The translations under genes and the position numbers were made by a program. Source: Diogma glabrata (lineage: Eukaryota; Arthropoda; Insecta; Diptera; Cylindrotomidae). Taken from it: a DNA stretch of 64,000 nt. The stretch spans positions 282,808,412-282,872,411 of the forward strand of contig OY856186.1 in assembly GCA_963693315.1 (NCBI GenBank). Direction: 5' to 3'. The notes beneath the pieces were generated by a model that did not search any database, had not been told where the DNA came from, and saw only the letters and a list, made by a program, of their open reading frames with translations. Below, piece by piece: positions 1 through 13,680 of the stretch; the first letter of the stretch is position 1, and each line of letters begins with the position of its first letter.

Positions 1-256
1 CGTTCACTTGTATTTCTCACTTACATCCGTTATTATCTCATGTTACGCGTACATTACCATTATTTGTGCTGGAGTAGCAGGTATTCTTCTCTCGATCCCA
101 AGGGCTGCCGCTAGCCTTGGGCAAAAAAATAATCTCGCTAAGTACGCGACCTGCTATGCCACTTCGGTGTTAATCAACGAAGCAGCGCTTCATTACAAAA
201 GGTATCTATGTGTGTTGTTGTAATTCCTACACAGAACTTTTTATTAAAAAAAAATT
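1..256 (+). repeat. LINE 3' tail (copy 1)
   Basis: Bases 195-255 carry AAAAGGTATCTATGTGTG, then an A/T-rich stretch ending in a run of A. The same 3' UTR motif lies downstream of the LINE reverse transcriptase C-terminus at 36526-37182 and recurs near 10930, 54120 and, inverted, 57100. I read this as the 3' end of a plus-strand, 5'-truncated copy. Bases 1-190 show no recognisable coding sequence; the short open frame there resembles nothing I know. Confidence 0.5.
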
Positions 257-3175
257 CGTTGGACATCCCCCTAAAACTTTTTCTGTGTGCGTCCCTGAAA
301 CTCAGCTTAAAAGAAAAGAGAGAGTATAAAAGAAATAAGATAAAAGTTCCAAAAGCATGGTATCACAATGGACAATTGATATTTTTATGATTTTGTGACA
401 TTGTGTTGTGGTCACAGCGACTACATTATTTTGGACTATAAGTTGATTGATTAAATCGACTGAAATGCATTTCACTGAGCCCTGAATTATCACTGCACCT
501 TACTTAAATAAAATTATTTAAACTTTTGGTAGATTGATTGGGTATAGTTATATTTTAATTCAAAGTCAGGCATGCTTAGTGTAAATTATAATGGTGAAAC
601 CATTGGGCTTTTATACAATATAAAAATAAATGGGCATCCCGACTTGAAAATCTCTTATTTATAGCCAAAAAATGTTAAATAAAAATCATAGCTGAATAAC
701 AAAGAAAATAATTTAACAAAGGAAACTAACAAAAATTATATAAATTAAAATCAACAAAAAAAAAGTCCAAACGGCACGTATATCCGCTAGAAATAGGTAG
801 ATTTCGAGATCAGACAGTTTTGTGTGCCAGCAGAATTTCTTCTATTCAAATCTTTTTTTTTTTTTTTCATTGATTGTTATAAGGTTTTTGGGAATTGTAG
901 TTGGGGATTGTTGCAAACTTTTTTGTTGGAGCCGACAAGTCAAAAACCTCTTACTGCAGAGGTTTATATATGTATAAGAAACGGATTAAAATGTTACTAC
1001 AGTTTCTAAATTTATGAAGTTTTTAAAAATATTAGTATCCAAACGGCCGTTATAACGGATTTAAAAAACCATTTTTTTTTCTAGTATAAAGCCCCTAGTT
1101 CCTTAACCATGTGTCAGATTTGTCCAAGATATTAATAAAACACACATTTTTAAGATAGGTTTTTTTATCTGGCTCCCCAAATGCGACCGTGAGAGTGCCG
1201 GTTGATTTATTTTGTGTTTTACAAGCTTTTTTGTAGTCGAATGTAGTCGAAAAATATATACAGGTATGGAATGATTGAATGTAATCAGAAATTTTTATTG
1301 GAATCGAAAATATTACAACATTTTTCCGAAGTATGATTGAAATATTTCGTTATATTTTCGACTCTCATATAAACGCATCCATTTAGTACAGAATTTAAAA
1401 ATGTCAAAACCTTTTTAATATTCATTTTTATATCATTTGTTTTGTGTTGATGTTGATAGAATATATAGTTTAAAAATGGCAAGCTCAGTTTTTTATGATT
1501 ATGAATAGCTTTTCCATTGTAAAATGTTTATTATCAAAATTTAATGATAATATATTAAAAAAACAAAACATATAACATAATATAATTTGCAACAAAACGT
1601 CAAATTCAAATTTCCTACTAGCAAAACGGAGTCGAAAATTTTATCCGACAGAAATGATCGAAAAATACTTTCAATCATATGCCATTTTAAATTTCCGAAT
1701 CGAATTTTTTTTCAATCATACTACCACAGCACTCCGATGGTTAATGAAAGATCAGAGTGTGTACTCGTGTTTTCATCTCATCATTTCCATCGACTTATCA
1801 ATTAAACCTTACAATGTTACTTATTTTTATGTTTAAATTTATTTTCTTTATAATAATAAAAAAAAGTATCATTTTTTTATTTTGTTGCCACAAACCATAC
1901 ATAATAATGATAAATAAGAAGAACAACATAAAAAATGGTACAAAACGGAAAGGCTTGATAATGAAGAATAATCAAAGTTATAATATTTTATTATTATTAT
2001 CTGTCTGAGTGTCTGTTGGTAATTATTTTTTCGTTTATTTTATGGACTTCAGAAGTTTATTTATAGAAAACAAAATAATAGTTAATTAAGCGATTAATTT
2101 TGAATGATTTATGCAGTGATTAGGATTTAACTGAAGGTAAAAAATATAACGTTACTAAAGGTGTGGAATTAAAAAGAATTGATTTAACAAGGTTTAATGA
2201 ATTTTTATCGATTGACTGATTGGGTTGCATAGAGGTTGACTGATGTAAATTTAATTACGATTAAAATTTTAAAAAAATTGTTTGGCACAAGTATTTCGAA
2301 AAAACTTCGATACTAGCTCAAAACACCTTTTCTATTTGCTCTAATTAATCTCCAGTTTTGCTTGTCAGCTCTAGCTTTACTCTTTAAAGCCATAAAACTG
2401 TTTGTTTAAGTTTAGAACCTAAGCTAGATTTAATCCTTTTCATCGATGAATAATTATTGGAATCATAGTAAAAATAATCACGACCATTATTCATATTTAT
2501 TTTCAACATGTATATCTTTAACAAACACCAAACCGCAAAATTAAGAAATTACCTTCAGAAAGAAATAAACTTAAAAAATAAAACTTAAATTTACCCAAAC
2601 ATTCCAATTTAAAATTCTTTAAAATATAACTTCGTATTAACACCAAACAATAAATTTGCCATTTTGACAAATTTTTTGCACAACCAAAAAAAATTTAAAA
2701 CAACAAAACACATGCGACTAACCAATTCGCGTTCTTATGTTTCAGTTGTTGTTGGTTATTCTTCATTTCTACTTTAATTTATTTATGGTATAAAAAAAAT
2801 ATAAAATAATCCTCATTCATTTCTTTTTTGTTATTTTTCGACATTTTTTTTTTATAACAACACGAAACTTTTTTATAATAACAACAAAAATTATATAAAC
2901 AAACCCAACACAAAGAACCCAAAGAGAATTTGTTTTTATTTTATTTTTTAAATTATTTTTTTTAGAACGCAAGGAATATAGTCATCAAAAAGTTCCATTC
3001 CCACTTTTTTCCGGTAAAATTTTGGAGGAGTTGAGGGTGGAAGAAGCATAGTTCACTATATATAAAATTAAAATTATAAAATTAAAAGAAAATTATAAAA
3101 TTATAAAAATTATAAAATTGAATGTTCCAGTTACACAGTTAAAAATAAGCTGAATATGTAATGCAAATTGCTACA
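257..3175. other. AT-rich stretch without recognised gene
   Basis: Only short, low-complexity open frames rich in F, I, N and K are present. I see no splice-framed coding pattern, RNA gene or clear element ends. Poly-T and poly-A tracts and simple AT repeats are common (for example 3058-3120). Confidence 0.5.
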
Positions 3176-4115
3176 CTTATGGATCATTCTTTTACAAACC
3201 GAACACATTTCTGACCAACACATTTTTGATTTGGCTTAAACTTTCTTAGAGGTTTTATATAGAAAAAAAAATATACGTGCTCGAGAATTTTTTTTTTTTT
3301 TGGAGAATAGAGCGGTTCTAAATTTCGAGGATTTCGTGATTTTTGGCTTGAAGACTTATTTTCAAAGATTCATAATTTCGGTTCTGGTAATAATAGACTT
3401 TTTTCTCTGTTTTATTTTAAAGCTAGAAGTGGAACTTTAAAAAAAAAATTTTTATCTGTACAAAAATTATTAACAAATTCCTATGTGTAAACAGTTAAGC
3501 AATAAGTCAGACACTTTCTCTCTGACATCTGCAACTTTGCTCTATCGTGTACGAGTAGCATTAGAAATAAATTAATTTATCGAGCGCGGAAAGACAAAAA
3601 ATTCCATAAATTTTTGTTATCCTACGCTGGATAAATTAATTTATTCCTAACAGTAAAACTAATTTCTTCATTAATTAAAAATATGTTTTTCTTGAAAATT
3701 GAACGTAGAATACGATGGTTATATCAAATAGTCTTTATTTTTGTAAGGCAATCAATAAAAATCGATTTTAACATTTTATTTGTTTATAACAATAGGAATT
3801 TGTTAATAATTTTTATTGACTATATTCTTTTATTTAATTTTTTTAATTCCATCTCTTAACTTTAAAATTAAATAAAACAAAAGCTTCTATCATTAATAGA
3901 ACCGAAGTTATAAATTTTTGAATATAGGCCGTCAAGCGAAAAATCACGAAATTCTCGAAATTTAAATCGCCTCTATTTTCCAAAAAAAAACCTCGAACAT
4001 CTATATTTTTTTCGATATCATACCCGTAAAAAAATTTTTAAGCCAAATCACAAATGCGTGTCGGTCAGATTTTGTTGAAATCTGTTCGATTTGTAAAAGA
4101 ATGATATGGTAAATT
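3176..4115. repeat. Foldback inverted repeat, about 940 bp
   Basis: Two arms of about 310-340 bp face each other. The left arm (3176-3490) and the reverse complement of the right arm (about 3780-4115) share, in the same order, ATCATTCTTTTACAAA, GATTTGGCTTAAA, TTTCGTGATTTTT, TTCGGTTCT and ATTATTAACAAATTCCTAT, with scattered differences. The centre holds a second, shorter inversion (AAATAAATTAATTTAT near 3567 and its counterpart near 3627). It may be the body of the DNA element whose right end lies at 4290. Confidence 0.7.
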
Positions 4116-4290
4116 CCATTTTTTTTTTCATTTTAATTTTACGAAATTCACCAACATATTCTAAAAAAAAAATTTTTTAAATCGCGCAGTGTGAAATTTT
4201 AATTGCGCATTGCGAAAATTAGTATTGAAAACTCATCTCGCGCAGTGGAAAATCGCGCAATGAGAACCCGCGCAGTCGGAGGGATTACTG
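4116..4290. mobile_element. Right end of Tc1/mariner-pogo-type element
   Basis: The sequence ends in GGGATTACTG followed by TA, so read inward the terminus is CAGTAATCCCTCC, a form common in pogo/Tc1-type elements with TA duplications. Several CGCGCAGTG-type subterminal repeats occur between 4180 and 4280. I could not find the matching left terminus, so the element may be truncated or the foldback at 3176-4115 may be its interior. Confidence 0.45.
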
Positions 4291-4292
4291 TA

Positions 4293-4641
4293 CATCAATT
4301 GTTGGCCATTTAGTGGCAGTTGATAATATTACATGTGAAAATTCATATGTGCGCATAATTTCTTCGTTCAAAAATTCTAGTTCAACTTCGCGAGCTGTTT
4401 TCGGCGATGCCGAACGTGTTGGTTTCTACCAAAACAAAATAATATGAATTTGTTTTATAAATAAAAATCAATCGGAATTCGGAACGAAAAAAAACACTTA
4501 CTCAAGATAATAACGATTGAATATTTGTGAAACATTCTCTGAGGCACTCCTCAACCCGACTGCTTTGCAATCGTTTTTTATTAATGTTTTCACCACGATT
4601 TCGTCATACATGGCTTTCTTGTCAAATTCATGACTATGTAT
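4293..4641 (-). pseudogene. Possible two-exon coding fragment, unidentified
   Basis: On the minus strand an open stretch (about 4641 to 4502, including MYDEIVVKTLIKND) ends at a good donor (GTAAGTG at 4501-4495). About 75 bases later an acceptor (TTTTGGTAG at 4426) is followed by a 44-codon open stretch (KPTRSASPKTAREVELEFL) that runs into the TA and terminal repeat at 4290. The two stretches are not in phase across this junction by my count, so either a base has been lost or one boundary is wrong. I do not recognise the protein. It could be a host exon cut off by the DNA element, or chance. Confidence 0.25.
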
Positions 4642-5189
4642 TATGTAAACTTTTCACAAAACACTTCTGAGTCTTGAAATCCAGAAAAACACGTGCGCCA
4701 CACGATGTAATACGGCAACGATACTATAGTATCCTTTGTCCTTATATTTGGTGCACTTTCGAAATAATTGATTATCGGTTGACGTGACGTCAACAGCAAC
4801 TTTGAATCGGAACGTAAACCGCTAGTTATTTTATATGGTATTTCGTCATTTTACGTTAATTCGTCTTGCGTTAATTGATGGTCTTCTAAATCATCTGACG
4901 AAAATTTGAATTAAAATAAATAACGCAAAAAACAATAATTATTTGATGTATGTACATGCAAAAGGAACTAAATTGGAACTGATTTGAATTAGTGATGAGC
5001 GTTGCCGTTTGCAAAGAAGTACACGTAATTTTTGATAGTCGAAACTATTTTATATTTTGATTTTGTTCGTTTCATTTAAAAATACTATTTATCTTTTTCT
5101 ATCTTCCCCGAATAACTCGTAAAAGGAAAAAATGTCAACGCTTTTTAATATGTGTGTACACCGTTTGGGTTTTGTTCAAACATGATTTA

Positions 5190-5712
<523 letters not shown>

Positions 5713-6253
5713 CAATCAAAACAATCTGCAAACAACAACACCTATAACTGTTTTTTCTACTAAACTAAGCAATCATAATTTTAAAAATACCTAAATGCCT
5801 TCTTCTTGATTTAATAAGCAATCATTTTTTAAGAACTAATCAGTCTTGTTGTTAAATAGGTCGTTCTTTTTGTATCGGTCATTCATTTTGATCGGCCGTT
5901 CGTTCGAAAAAAAAAGGAATCAGCTATCATTTTTTCATTGTCGATCGTTCATTTTGCATCGTTCTGTTAGTCGATTTATTTTGACCAACCATTGTTTTTG
6001 TTTTTGATCGTTCATTTTAATTCGGTAATATTTTTGAACGGATCTTTTGTTTAATCAAAATATGTTTTCAGTTTTCTTTCTTCGTTTGATTGATTAATTT
6101 TTATATGACGATATTCTTACATTCCATTCAGAAGGGGTTTATTTGGTATGTTGTAAGGGAAATCTGTTTAGATAGATATATTTTAAGGATCAAACTTGAG
6201 CGAGGTTATAGAATAAACAAAACTGAAAAGAAATAGAAATATTATATATTTAT
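5713..6253. other. No recognised feature
   Basis: AT-rich sequence with scattered CGTTC/GATCG motifs such as GATCGTTCATTTT-like repeats between 5870 and 6020, too degenerate to define a unit. Confidence 0.4.
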
Positions 6254-7209
6254 TAGTGACGCACCGAGTACCATAAAATTAACCAGTACCCGGCATATCC
6301 GGTCCAATTTTGAAATATCGGGTGTTTACCCGGAACAGGCAATTTTTCATTATCCGATACCGAGTAAAAATAAAATTTAAAAAAAGGCAAATTTCATAAA
6401 TTCAATTTATTCTTTTGAAATAAAATAATAAAAATCAACTTAATTCACTGTCATAACTATATAGCAGGATTTCAACATACGAACTGTGAATATGGTGTTA
6501 TTAACGAAACAGATATCAGATTTTGTGGTGAATATTTTGTGATCATGTTCTATAACGGGATATTTAGAAAGTAAACGGATGGGACATTGTTGAAGTTCTT
6601 GTTTATCAATTGTATTTGCGCACATGATATAAGGATGTTTTTTCGCATCATAGAAGTAGTGTTTATAGTAGATAGAGAGTTCGACCAGAGAGAATGTAGA
6701 TGAATGAAAAACTCAGTATTGACGCACAGAATTTAAATATTTCATTGTTGACTGACAACAACCTCACCAAACATGACAACAATATTCCATACATGAGCTA
6801 ATAAATGACCTATAGATCAATAGAATTTGTCCCTAGTTAAAAATTTGTTTAAATCGGCTGCTCATGAGTCTTAATTTGTGCATTGTGGATTTAGCGAGGT
6901 TGAACACATGTTTGTTCCATTTCATGTTATTTTTATTAACAGCTCACAGAAGTTTAACTTAACTCAGTCGTCCTTGATTAGTGCCTCATGGTTTATCTTA
7001 GTAGAAAAGTCATCCTTAAAAGGACGTTGCTACATCCGAAATAAACGATTACATTTGGTTTTGGTTTGATTGTAACTCAACGAAATTACATTTCATCTAA
7101 TCTATTATACGTTATATATGTCTTCATTGATAGAATTGATTAATAAATTTCTATAGGTCGGGCACCCATTACCGGTGTTTTGTTTTTTTTTTAATCCAGT
7201 GCATCACTA
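6254..7209. mobile_element. Non-autonomous hAT-like element, 956 bp
   Basis: The element begins TAGTGACGCACCGAGTACC and ends CAGTGCATCACTA, giving matching terminal repeats (TAGTGACGCACC versus TAGTGATGCACT). It is flanked by a perfect 8-bp direct repeat ATATTTAT at 6246-6253 and 7210-7217, the TSD size of hAT elements. The interior has only short open frames (the longest on the minus strand at 6440-6625, not recognised), so it is non-autonomous or decayed. Confidence 0.75.
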
Positions 7210-7217
7210 ATATTTAT

Positions 7218-9390
7218 ATATCATAAACCATAAAACGGTAATTATAATATCATCAAACGGTAGTTATTACGTTATATACGGCAATTCATTTAGTTTTTTG
7301 AATTAGAAGAGAAAAAACAATAACGCGAATATTCTGGATGGAATTTTTGAGCACGGTCACTGAAATGGTTTCAAACAAATATCCTAAATAAGTTGTGAAG
7401 GCCATGAGTTAGATCGCAATCTACACATCGTTACTTGACACGTTTTCCTAAAAGCATACACGATCCGAAGGTCGTTACAGCAACCTTAGGATGGACCCTA
7501 TCTTGTCGTTAATCGATATGACAAAACTTTCACTTTAGATATAAGAGGAAGAATAATCTTATTTAGAATTGAGATGCTTAAACTAGTTATTACCAAGTCT
7601 GGCCGATCAGACTGATCAGCCATTCAACAATAATATCTAGCTCTCTTCAGTATTGTTCTTCGATACCGGTTTCGAATTCTATGAAACAGGATCCCAACTC
7701 TAACTCCGATCTTTCTTCGACTTTAATTTCGAGCACTCCGATCACAATTAAGTCCGAGCGGTAGGCTGTCCGCTAGAAAAGTTTCAAATTGGATTTGTCA
7801 AATTAGTTTAAATAAAAAAAGATTTAAAAAACTAAGTATAGAAACAGAATTATCCATCAAACTGCACAAAACAAATTAAATACATTAACCGAAACTACTT
7901 TATCTATGCAATTTCGAAACAGTTTTGTTTAATTTGGTTAAAATTAGTTATTTAACATATTAAATCCACCAAAGATCAAATGAACGTTCTAGCAACATTA
8001 CAACTACAAAACCACCATGCATAATTTATGATCAAAAATGATCAAACAATTTTTAATCCACAAAAAAAAAACATTTTCAAGTTTCCAACGAAAATATTTT
8101 TTTCTACTACCCAACTTAAAAAATCTACTTTCGATGTTTGTTCATTGCACCGAAAATTTCTTTTCGTCACCGCAGTGATAATAAACCTATACAAATTACT
8201 TTCGTACCTAGTGACGAAAGTAATTTTTTAAAAGCCATCTATTTTCTAATTTCTTAACTAGAATAAACCATCTCTTAACTAGAATAAACCATCCTAGAAG
8301 AGAATCAAATGATTGAATGAAATAATTTTGTTAGTGTTAATTTGTCTCTCTTGGGAAGATGACGTTAATTAATTTTAGAATTATTTACGGACAATTTACA
8401 TTAAAAATGTAAAAATAATAATAGTTATATAGTTAACATTCATATATTCTTTTTAAATAATATGGTAACAAACAGTTGGTGTTAAGATATTTTTAAAAAA
8501 AATTGTTTCACCTATTTATTTAAGAAAAACGAAAATAAATATTTATTTACATAAAATAATTTACGTTGTTTTAAAATATATAAGGAATTTACGACGTTAC
8601 GTCCCCATACAAAAACTAAATCAAAACTATTGTTTTTATTTTAGAAATAATAATAAAATTTTTAAATATGATTTTGTTGAAACTATAGCTGATAAATGTC
8701 TGCACTATATGTTTTTGCTGCGTGTTCTTCAATAGCTAGTCATTCTCGCTATTGCAATGCGTTCATCACTAGCTTGTATTTCTCGCTATTAATTTTATCA
8801 CTTCAGTTAGCACCGCTTGCTTCAAATTTCAGAAGTAATTATATTCTTCTTATTCATATGATGATAAAATGTACAATAGTTATACTCGGGAACGAATTTA
8901 AAATGGTAATCTTCAAAAAATGGTAGTATAACTTCTTAAAATATATTAATTAAGATGTAATAGTAATTCTTCATAATTCATAGTTAATTTATCATTTCAT
9001 ATTTAAAATTTATTAAATCATTTTATATTTAAAATAATGATATGTGGATTTATCACAAAACTATAAAATGAAAATTGTAATTTTTTTAAAACTTAAGAAA
9101 TTATTAAAGAAAACTTGTTGTAATTATATGAGAATTCTCAATAATACAAAAATAAAAATCTGAATAATAAAAAAACAAAACTTTTTTAATGAATTTTGGA
9201 ATGACTACTTGATGAAAAATAATTTTTATGCAAACTAGATAGAAAAATTTGTACCGGAAATTTTATTAATCTATTGCTAAAAGATTGAAACGAATTTAAA
9301 GAAGAATTTAAATAAATAAAAAAAGAAACAACTTCAGATTAATTTCATTTTTTAATGTTTTACAAATTTTAGTGGACTGTTTAAAAATGG
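7218..9390. other. AT-rich stretch; one short hairpin
   Basis: No gene recognised. A 13-bp perfect stem (AAATTACTTTCGT and its complement, 8-base loop) lies at 8193-8226. A 20-bp tandem repeat (AACTAGAATAAACCATC) occurs at about 8258-8295. Open frames are short and compositionally unlike coding DNA. Confidence 0.5.
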
Positions 9391-9394
9391 GTTT

Positions 9395-10045
9395 GAGGAC
9401 TGGACATAGAGTATGTTGACATCAAATATAATTTGAAGACTGGATGAACATAGTTCAGATATTGAAGGCTCAAAGTACATTGTGTGGACATCATTAAATT
9501 TTGAAGACTGGATGAACACGATTCAAATTGAAGACTCGACGTATATTGTGTTGACATCATTATAATTTGAAGACTGGATGAACACAATTCATGAATTAAT
9601 AAACTTGACGTATATTGTGTTGACATCATTAAATTGAAGACTGGATGTTCACAATTAAGGAATTGACGACTTGACGTATATTATGTTGACAACATTATAA
9701 TTTTGAAGGGATGAACATAATTCAGGAATTAATAAACTTGACGTATATTATGTTGACATCATTATAATTTTGAAGACTGGATGAACATAATTCAGGAATT
9801 GACAACTTGACGTATATTATGTTGACATCATTATAATTTTGAAGACAGGATGAACATAATTCAGGAATTGACAACTTGACGTATATTATGCTGACATCAT
9901 TATAATTCTGAAGACTTGATGAACATAATTCAGATATTAAAAAACTTGACGTATATTGTGTTGACATCATTAAATTGAAGACTGGATGTACACAATTCAG
10001 ATAATTGAAAACTTGACGTATATTGTATTGGCATCATTAAACATT
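9395..10045. repeat. 70-bp tandem minisatellite, about 9 copies
   Basis: The unit contains GAAGACTGGATGAACA, a TTCAGGAATTGACAAC-like segment and CTTGACGTATATTRTGTTGAC. Phase markers such as TTCAGGAATT at 9721, 9791 and 9860 give a period of 69-70 bp. Copies in the centre are most alike and those at the edges diverge. The open frames on the minus strand reflect the repeat and are not genes. Confidence 0.92.
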
Positions 10046-10559
10046 AACGGATGTGACGACTGGATTGCAACATGACGGGCGGATATCGTCATTCTTAACT
10101 CACATCTTAACTCTTAACTCACAACAACACTATCAATTAATAATATAATCACTGTTACCGAAAAAAACTGTTCAACACCAATTGTTTTACTTCAGCTTGT
10201 AGACAGCTAATATCTACAACCAGCCCCAGAGAGAGAAACACATCCAATAAAAAGCCTGAATCGTTGTTCGTTGTCACAGCGAAAAAATACACCATCCACA
10301 ACAATGTCACTTTTTGACATTAAGATGTAAAAATGAGAGGTCGATTGCTCAGAACCATCTGTTATATATACCTAAACCTTAACCATGTAGTTGCTGCATT
10401 GTCCACATTGTGCAATTTGGCGTGAAATATAATCTGTTTTATCGATGTGTAAATTTCCTACTAGAGGGATTAGAATGGCTAACTACGTTACAACTCATGG
10501 TTGTAGTCTATGTTTTGTTTCATTTTTGACGGTTGAATTGTACTGTGTATTTTGTTTAT

Positions 10560-10880
10560 TTTGATTTGAAAAATGTTGATTATTGTTGATTATAGTGTCA
10601 GTCAAATATTAAGAATATTGTGTTGTTTAAATGTTAGTACATGTATGGTGGATAATTGTATCGATCATATTAATAAATGTATGGTTGAATATTGTGATGT
10701 TTAAGTGTTAATAAATGTATGGTGGAATATTTTGGTTTACCCGTCACGAAATGTATTGTTGCTTACTGTGTCGTACGAATGTTAAAAAATGTATGTTGAA
10801 AATTGTGTTGTTTTAAAAGTATTGCTGATGAATGTGTTGTTTTGAATGTTTTGTTGATGATAGTATCGTTTTAGCTTTAA
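10560..10880. repeat. Degenerate tandem repeat, about 55-60 bp unit
   Basis: AATATTGTGTTGTTTAAATG-like segments followed by TAATAAATGTATGGTGG recur about five times with drift. Only the outlines of the unit survive. Confidence 0.5.
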
Positions 10881-10915
10881 CAGTTTGGATGAATTTGCAA
10901 ATGTTTTTTCAGTGT

Positions 10916-11296
10916 GCGTGGTCTAGGTTTTAAAAGGTATCTATGTTTTGTTGTAACCAACCGATCACCACAACTAATATTTAGCGTGCAATGTGCATAG
11001 ACTTATGTCAAATCGTTTTTTGTTTGTTTATTTTCCTTTCTTTGTTTCCTCTCACAACTATGAAGAAAACATTTAATGTTTTTTTCATTTTAAGCTTAGA
11101 ACTGTTTTTAATTTATAATTTAATAAAAAAGTTTGTGGTTGTAAATAAAAACAAATCATAATGGAAAACAAGCTATCATCTTTTTCATGTCTCTCTTCAT
11201 ACAATTTTAAAGTTATGTTCTCTCTATATTTATATATACTCTAAGGTTGTGACACATATTGTAATTCCTACAACACAACACATTATTAAAAAAACA
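10916..11296 (+). repeat. LINE 3' tail (copy 2), split
   Basis: GGTCTAGGTTTTAAAAGGTATC at 10919 matches the LINE 3' UTR seen at 37160-37200. The rest of that UTR (GACACATATTGTAATTCC, CAACACA, then A-rich) appears only at 11250-11296. The intervening roughly 285 bp have no counterpart in the other copies, so they look like a later insertion into the tail. Confidence 0.45.
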
Positions 11297-11525
11297 AGAA
11301 TCGCGGTTCTAAATTCTGAGCTGCACCTGACGGTATAATTAGGGTTTATATATTTTGCACTTTCTTTTGGTAATAAAAACATATTGAATTTTGTTTGTTC
11401 AAGTGTTTGAATTGAACATATCAGTATTTCTCACATAGCCGATATTTTAGGTTACAGTTCTGAGGCCACAAAGAATTATTTGAATCTCAAGATTCTTAGA
11501 TTAGAATGGTATTTTTTTTGGCATA

Positions 11526-13119
11526 CACTGAAAGAAAAGTTTATTAGCAATGTGGTTATGAGGATCAATAAAAGGTTATAGTAACAGACTAGCAGTTATA
11601 ACAATCAAGATTCGTTTAAAGTAATTGCGATTCGTCCTTTTAACTGAATTTAGTGTTGATAACTCAAATTCGGTTACACTAAATGAATAATTCGTTTTTA
11701 GATTGCCAAAAATTATTTGTTTCTGATTTAGTTGTCACAACTACGGCATTAATCTTGAAACTTGTATATTCAACAGATTTATTCGGTGCCACAACTAATA
11801 TATTTTTTTTTTATGATTATTTTATTTTGAGTTTTGTTTATTCTTTCTCTTCTTAAGAGTGAGATGTTATATTTGTTAAAGTAAACATTCCATTTTGTAT
11901 TGTGTGTTTATCGTTCTGTTATAGGAATTCTTTGTAAATCGTATTATAACAAATTGTTTGATTTTTCGAGTGAAGTCTCAATTTTTTGTTTAAATTTTAG
12001 TTTAGTTTAGTTTATTTGTGAATACAATATAAATCAGTTTTGATTTATTTATTGTTAGTGAAAAATGTGGTAAACTTGTGGTCTGATTTAACATACATTA
12101 AATACAAAGTTTTATAATTTATATAATTTTAATTAATTTTTCCTGACTATTGTTTTTAGTTTTAAGTAATTATATGAGGTGATGGTGAAAAAATATCTCT
12201 AATTTAAAATGTGATTTGTGGTGTCCGATGTAAGAAAACAATCTATTTTATTTCTAAAAAATATCCTGTTATTCTCACATGTTTTTTTTAATACATTGAG
12301 ATGTTGATTATATTTATAATTAATTAATTAATCAGAAAAACAATTGTTTATGTACACTGAAAGAAAAGTTTATTGGCAATATGGTTGTGAGGATCAATAA
12401 AAGGTTATAGTAAGAGACTAGCAGTTATAACAATCAAGATTCGTTTAAAGTAATTGCGATTCATCGTCCATAACTGCATTTAGTGTTGATAACTCAAATT
12501 CGGTTACACTAAATGAATAATTCGTTTGTAGATTGCCAAAAATTATTTGTTTCTGATTTAGTTGTCACAACTGCGGCATTAATCTTGAAATTGGTATATT
12601 CAACAGATTTATTCGGTCGCCACAACTAATATCGTTTTTTTATGATTATTTTATTTTGAGTTTTGTTTATTCTTTCTCTTCTTAAGAGTGAGATGTTATC
12701 TTTGTTAAAGTAAACATTCCATTTTGTATTGTGTGTTTTTCGTTCTGTTATAGGAATTCTTTGTAAATCGTATTATAACAAATTGTTTGATTTTTCGAGT
12801 GAAGTCTCAATTTTTTGTTTAAATTGTTGAACTAGTTTATTTGAGAATACAATATAAATCAGTTTTGATTTATTTATTGTGAATGAAAAATGTGGTAAAA
12901 CTTGTGGTCTGATTTAACATACATTAAATACAAAGTTTTATAATTTATATAAACTAAATAGAAAAAATTAATTTTTCCTGACCATTGTTTTTAGTTTCAA
13001 GTAATTATGTGAGGTGATGATGAAAAAATATCTCTAGTTTAAAATGTGATTTGGTGCACGATGTAAGAAAAAAATCTATTTTATTTCTAAAAAATATCCT
13101 GTTATTCTCACATGTTTTT
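11526..13119. repeat. 829-bp tandem duplication
   Basis: Each copy starts with CACTGAAAGAAAAGTTTATT (11526, 12355) and runs through the same landmarks, such as CAGATTTATTCGGT, TTCTTAAGAGTGAGATGTTAT and ATCCTGTTATTCTCACATG. The copies differ by scattered substitutions and small indels, so the duplication is not recent. The shared 3' part (ATACATTGAGATGTTGATTA) is at 12290 in copy 1 and displaced to 13695 in copy 2. Confidence 0.88.
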
Positions 13120-13680
13120 ATTATTATCTTTTTGTTTCTGTTTTAACTCAGCTTTGCAGTCTTAATTGTGTCATTAAATAATTATATTTGTTTTTCCGAC
13201 GTTTCGATGTCATATAGCATCATCATCATGGAACTGTTATTTTTAAAATTATTTATTACTAATCTACATGCAATGATAAATTATTTATATGTATATATAT
13301 ATATATGCTACTTACATTTTAATACTTAAGTTTATACGGATATTGTTTTTTTGAATTTTTGTATTTGATTTGTTTTTTATTTTTATTTTTGAATATTTTT
13401 CTTGTTATTTTAATATTTATTTTTTTATTATTAATTTAGTTGTTGTATCACTGTTTGTATCGATTTCGTTTTTTTACTTTTTTTTTTCGTTGTGCATATA
13501 TAAAACTAACAGTAATTAACATACTAAAAAATTAGCTAATTTAAGACAGGATTGATTATTACATGCAATTTTAACTATAAAATAAAACAATGCAGTTGTT
13601 AAGGTTAGCTTATAGATACTAAAATTGTTTGTATATGGAGATCAGTTAAAAAAAAAAAATAAAATAAAAAACAACATTAA
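13120..13680. mobile_element. 560-bp insertion of unknown class
   Basis: Comparing the two tandem copies shows that about 560 bp interrupt copy 2. The insert is bounded by ATGTTTTT on both sides (13115-13122 and about 13681-13688), consistent with a TSD. It contains CCGACGTTTCGATGTCATA followed by CATCATCATCATGG (13197-13231), and a short (TA)n. Read on the minus strand that motif resembles the conserved parts of minimal hammerhead ribozymes in Penelope-like elements (TGATGA ... GAAACGTC), though degenerate. No open frame of note. Confidence 0.5.

Noticed and set aside
9381..9970. Two minus-strand 82-codon frames with repeating MMSTQYTSS motif
   Set aside because: They follow the 70-bp minisatellite period.
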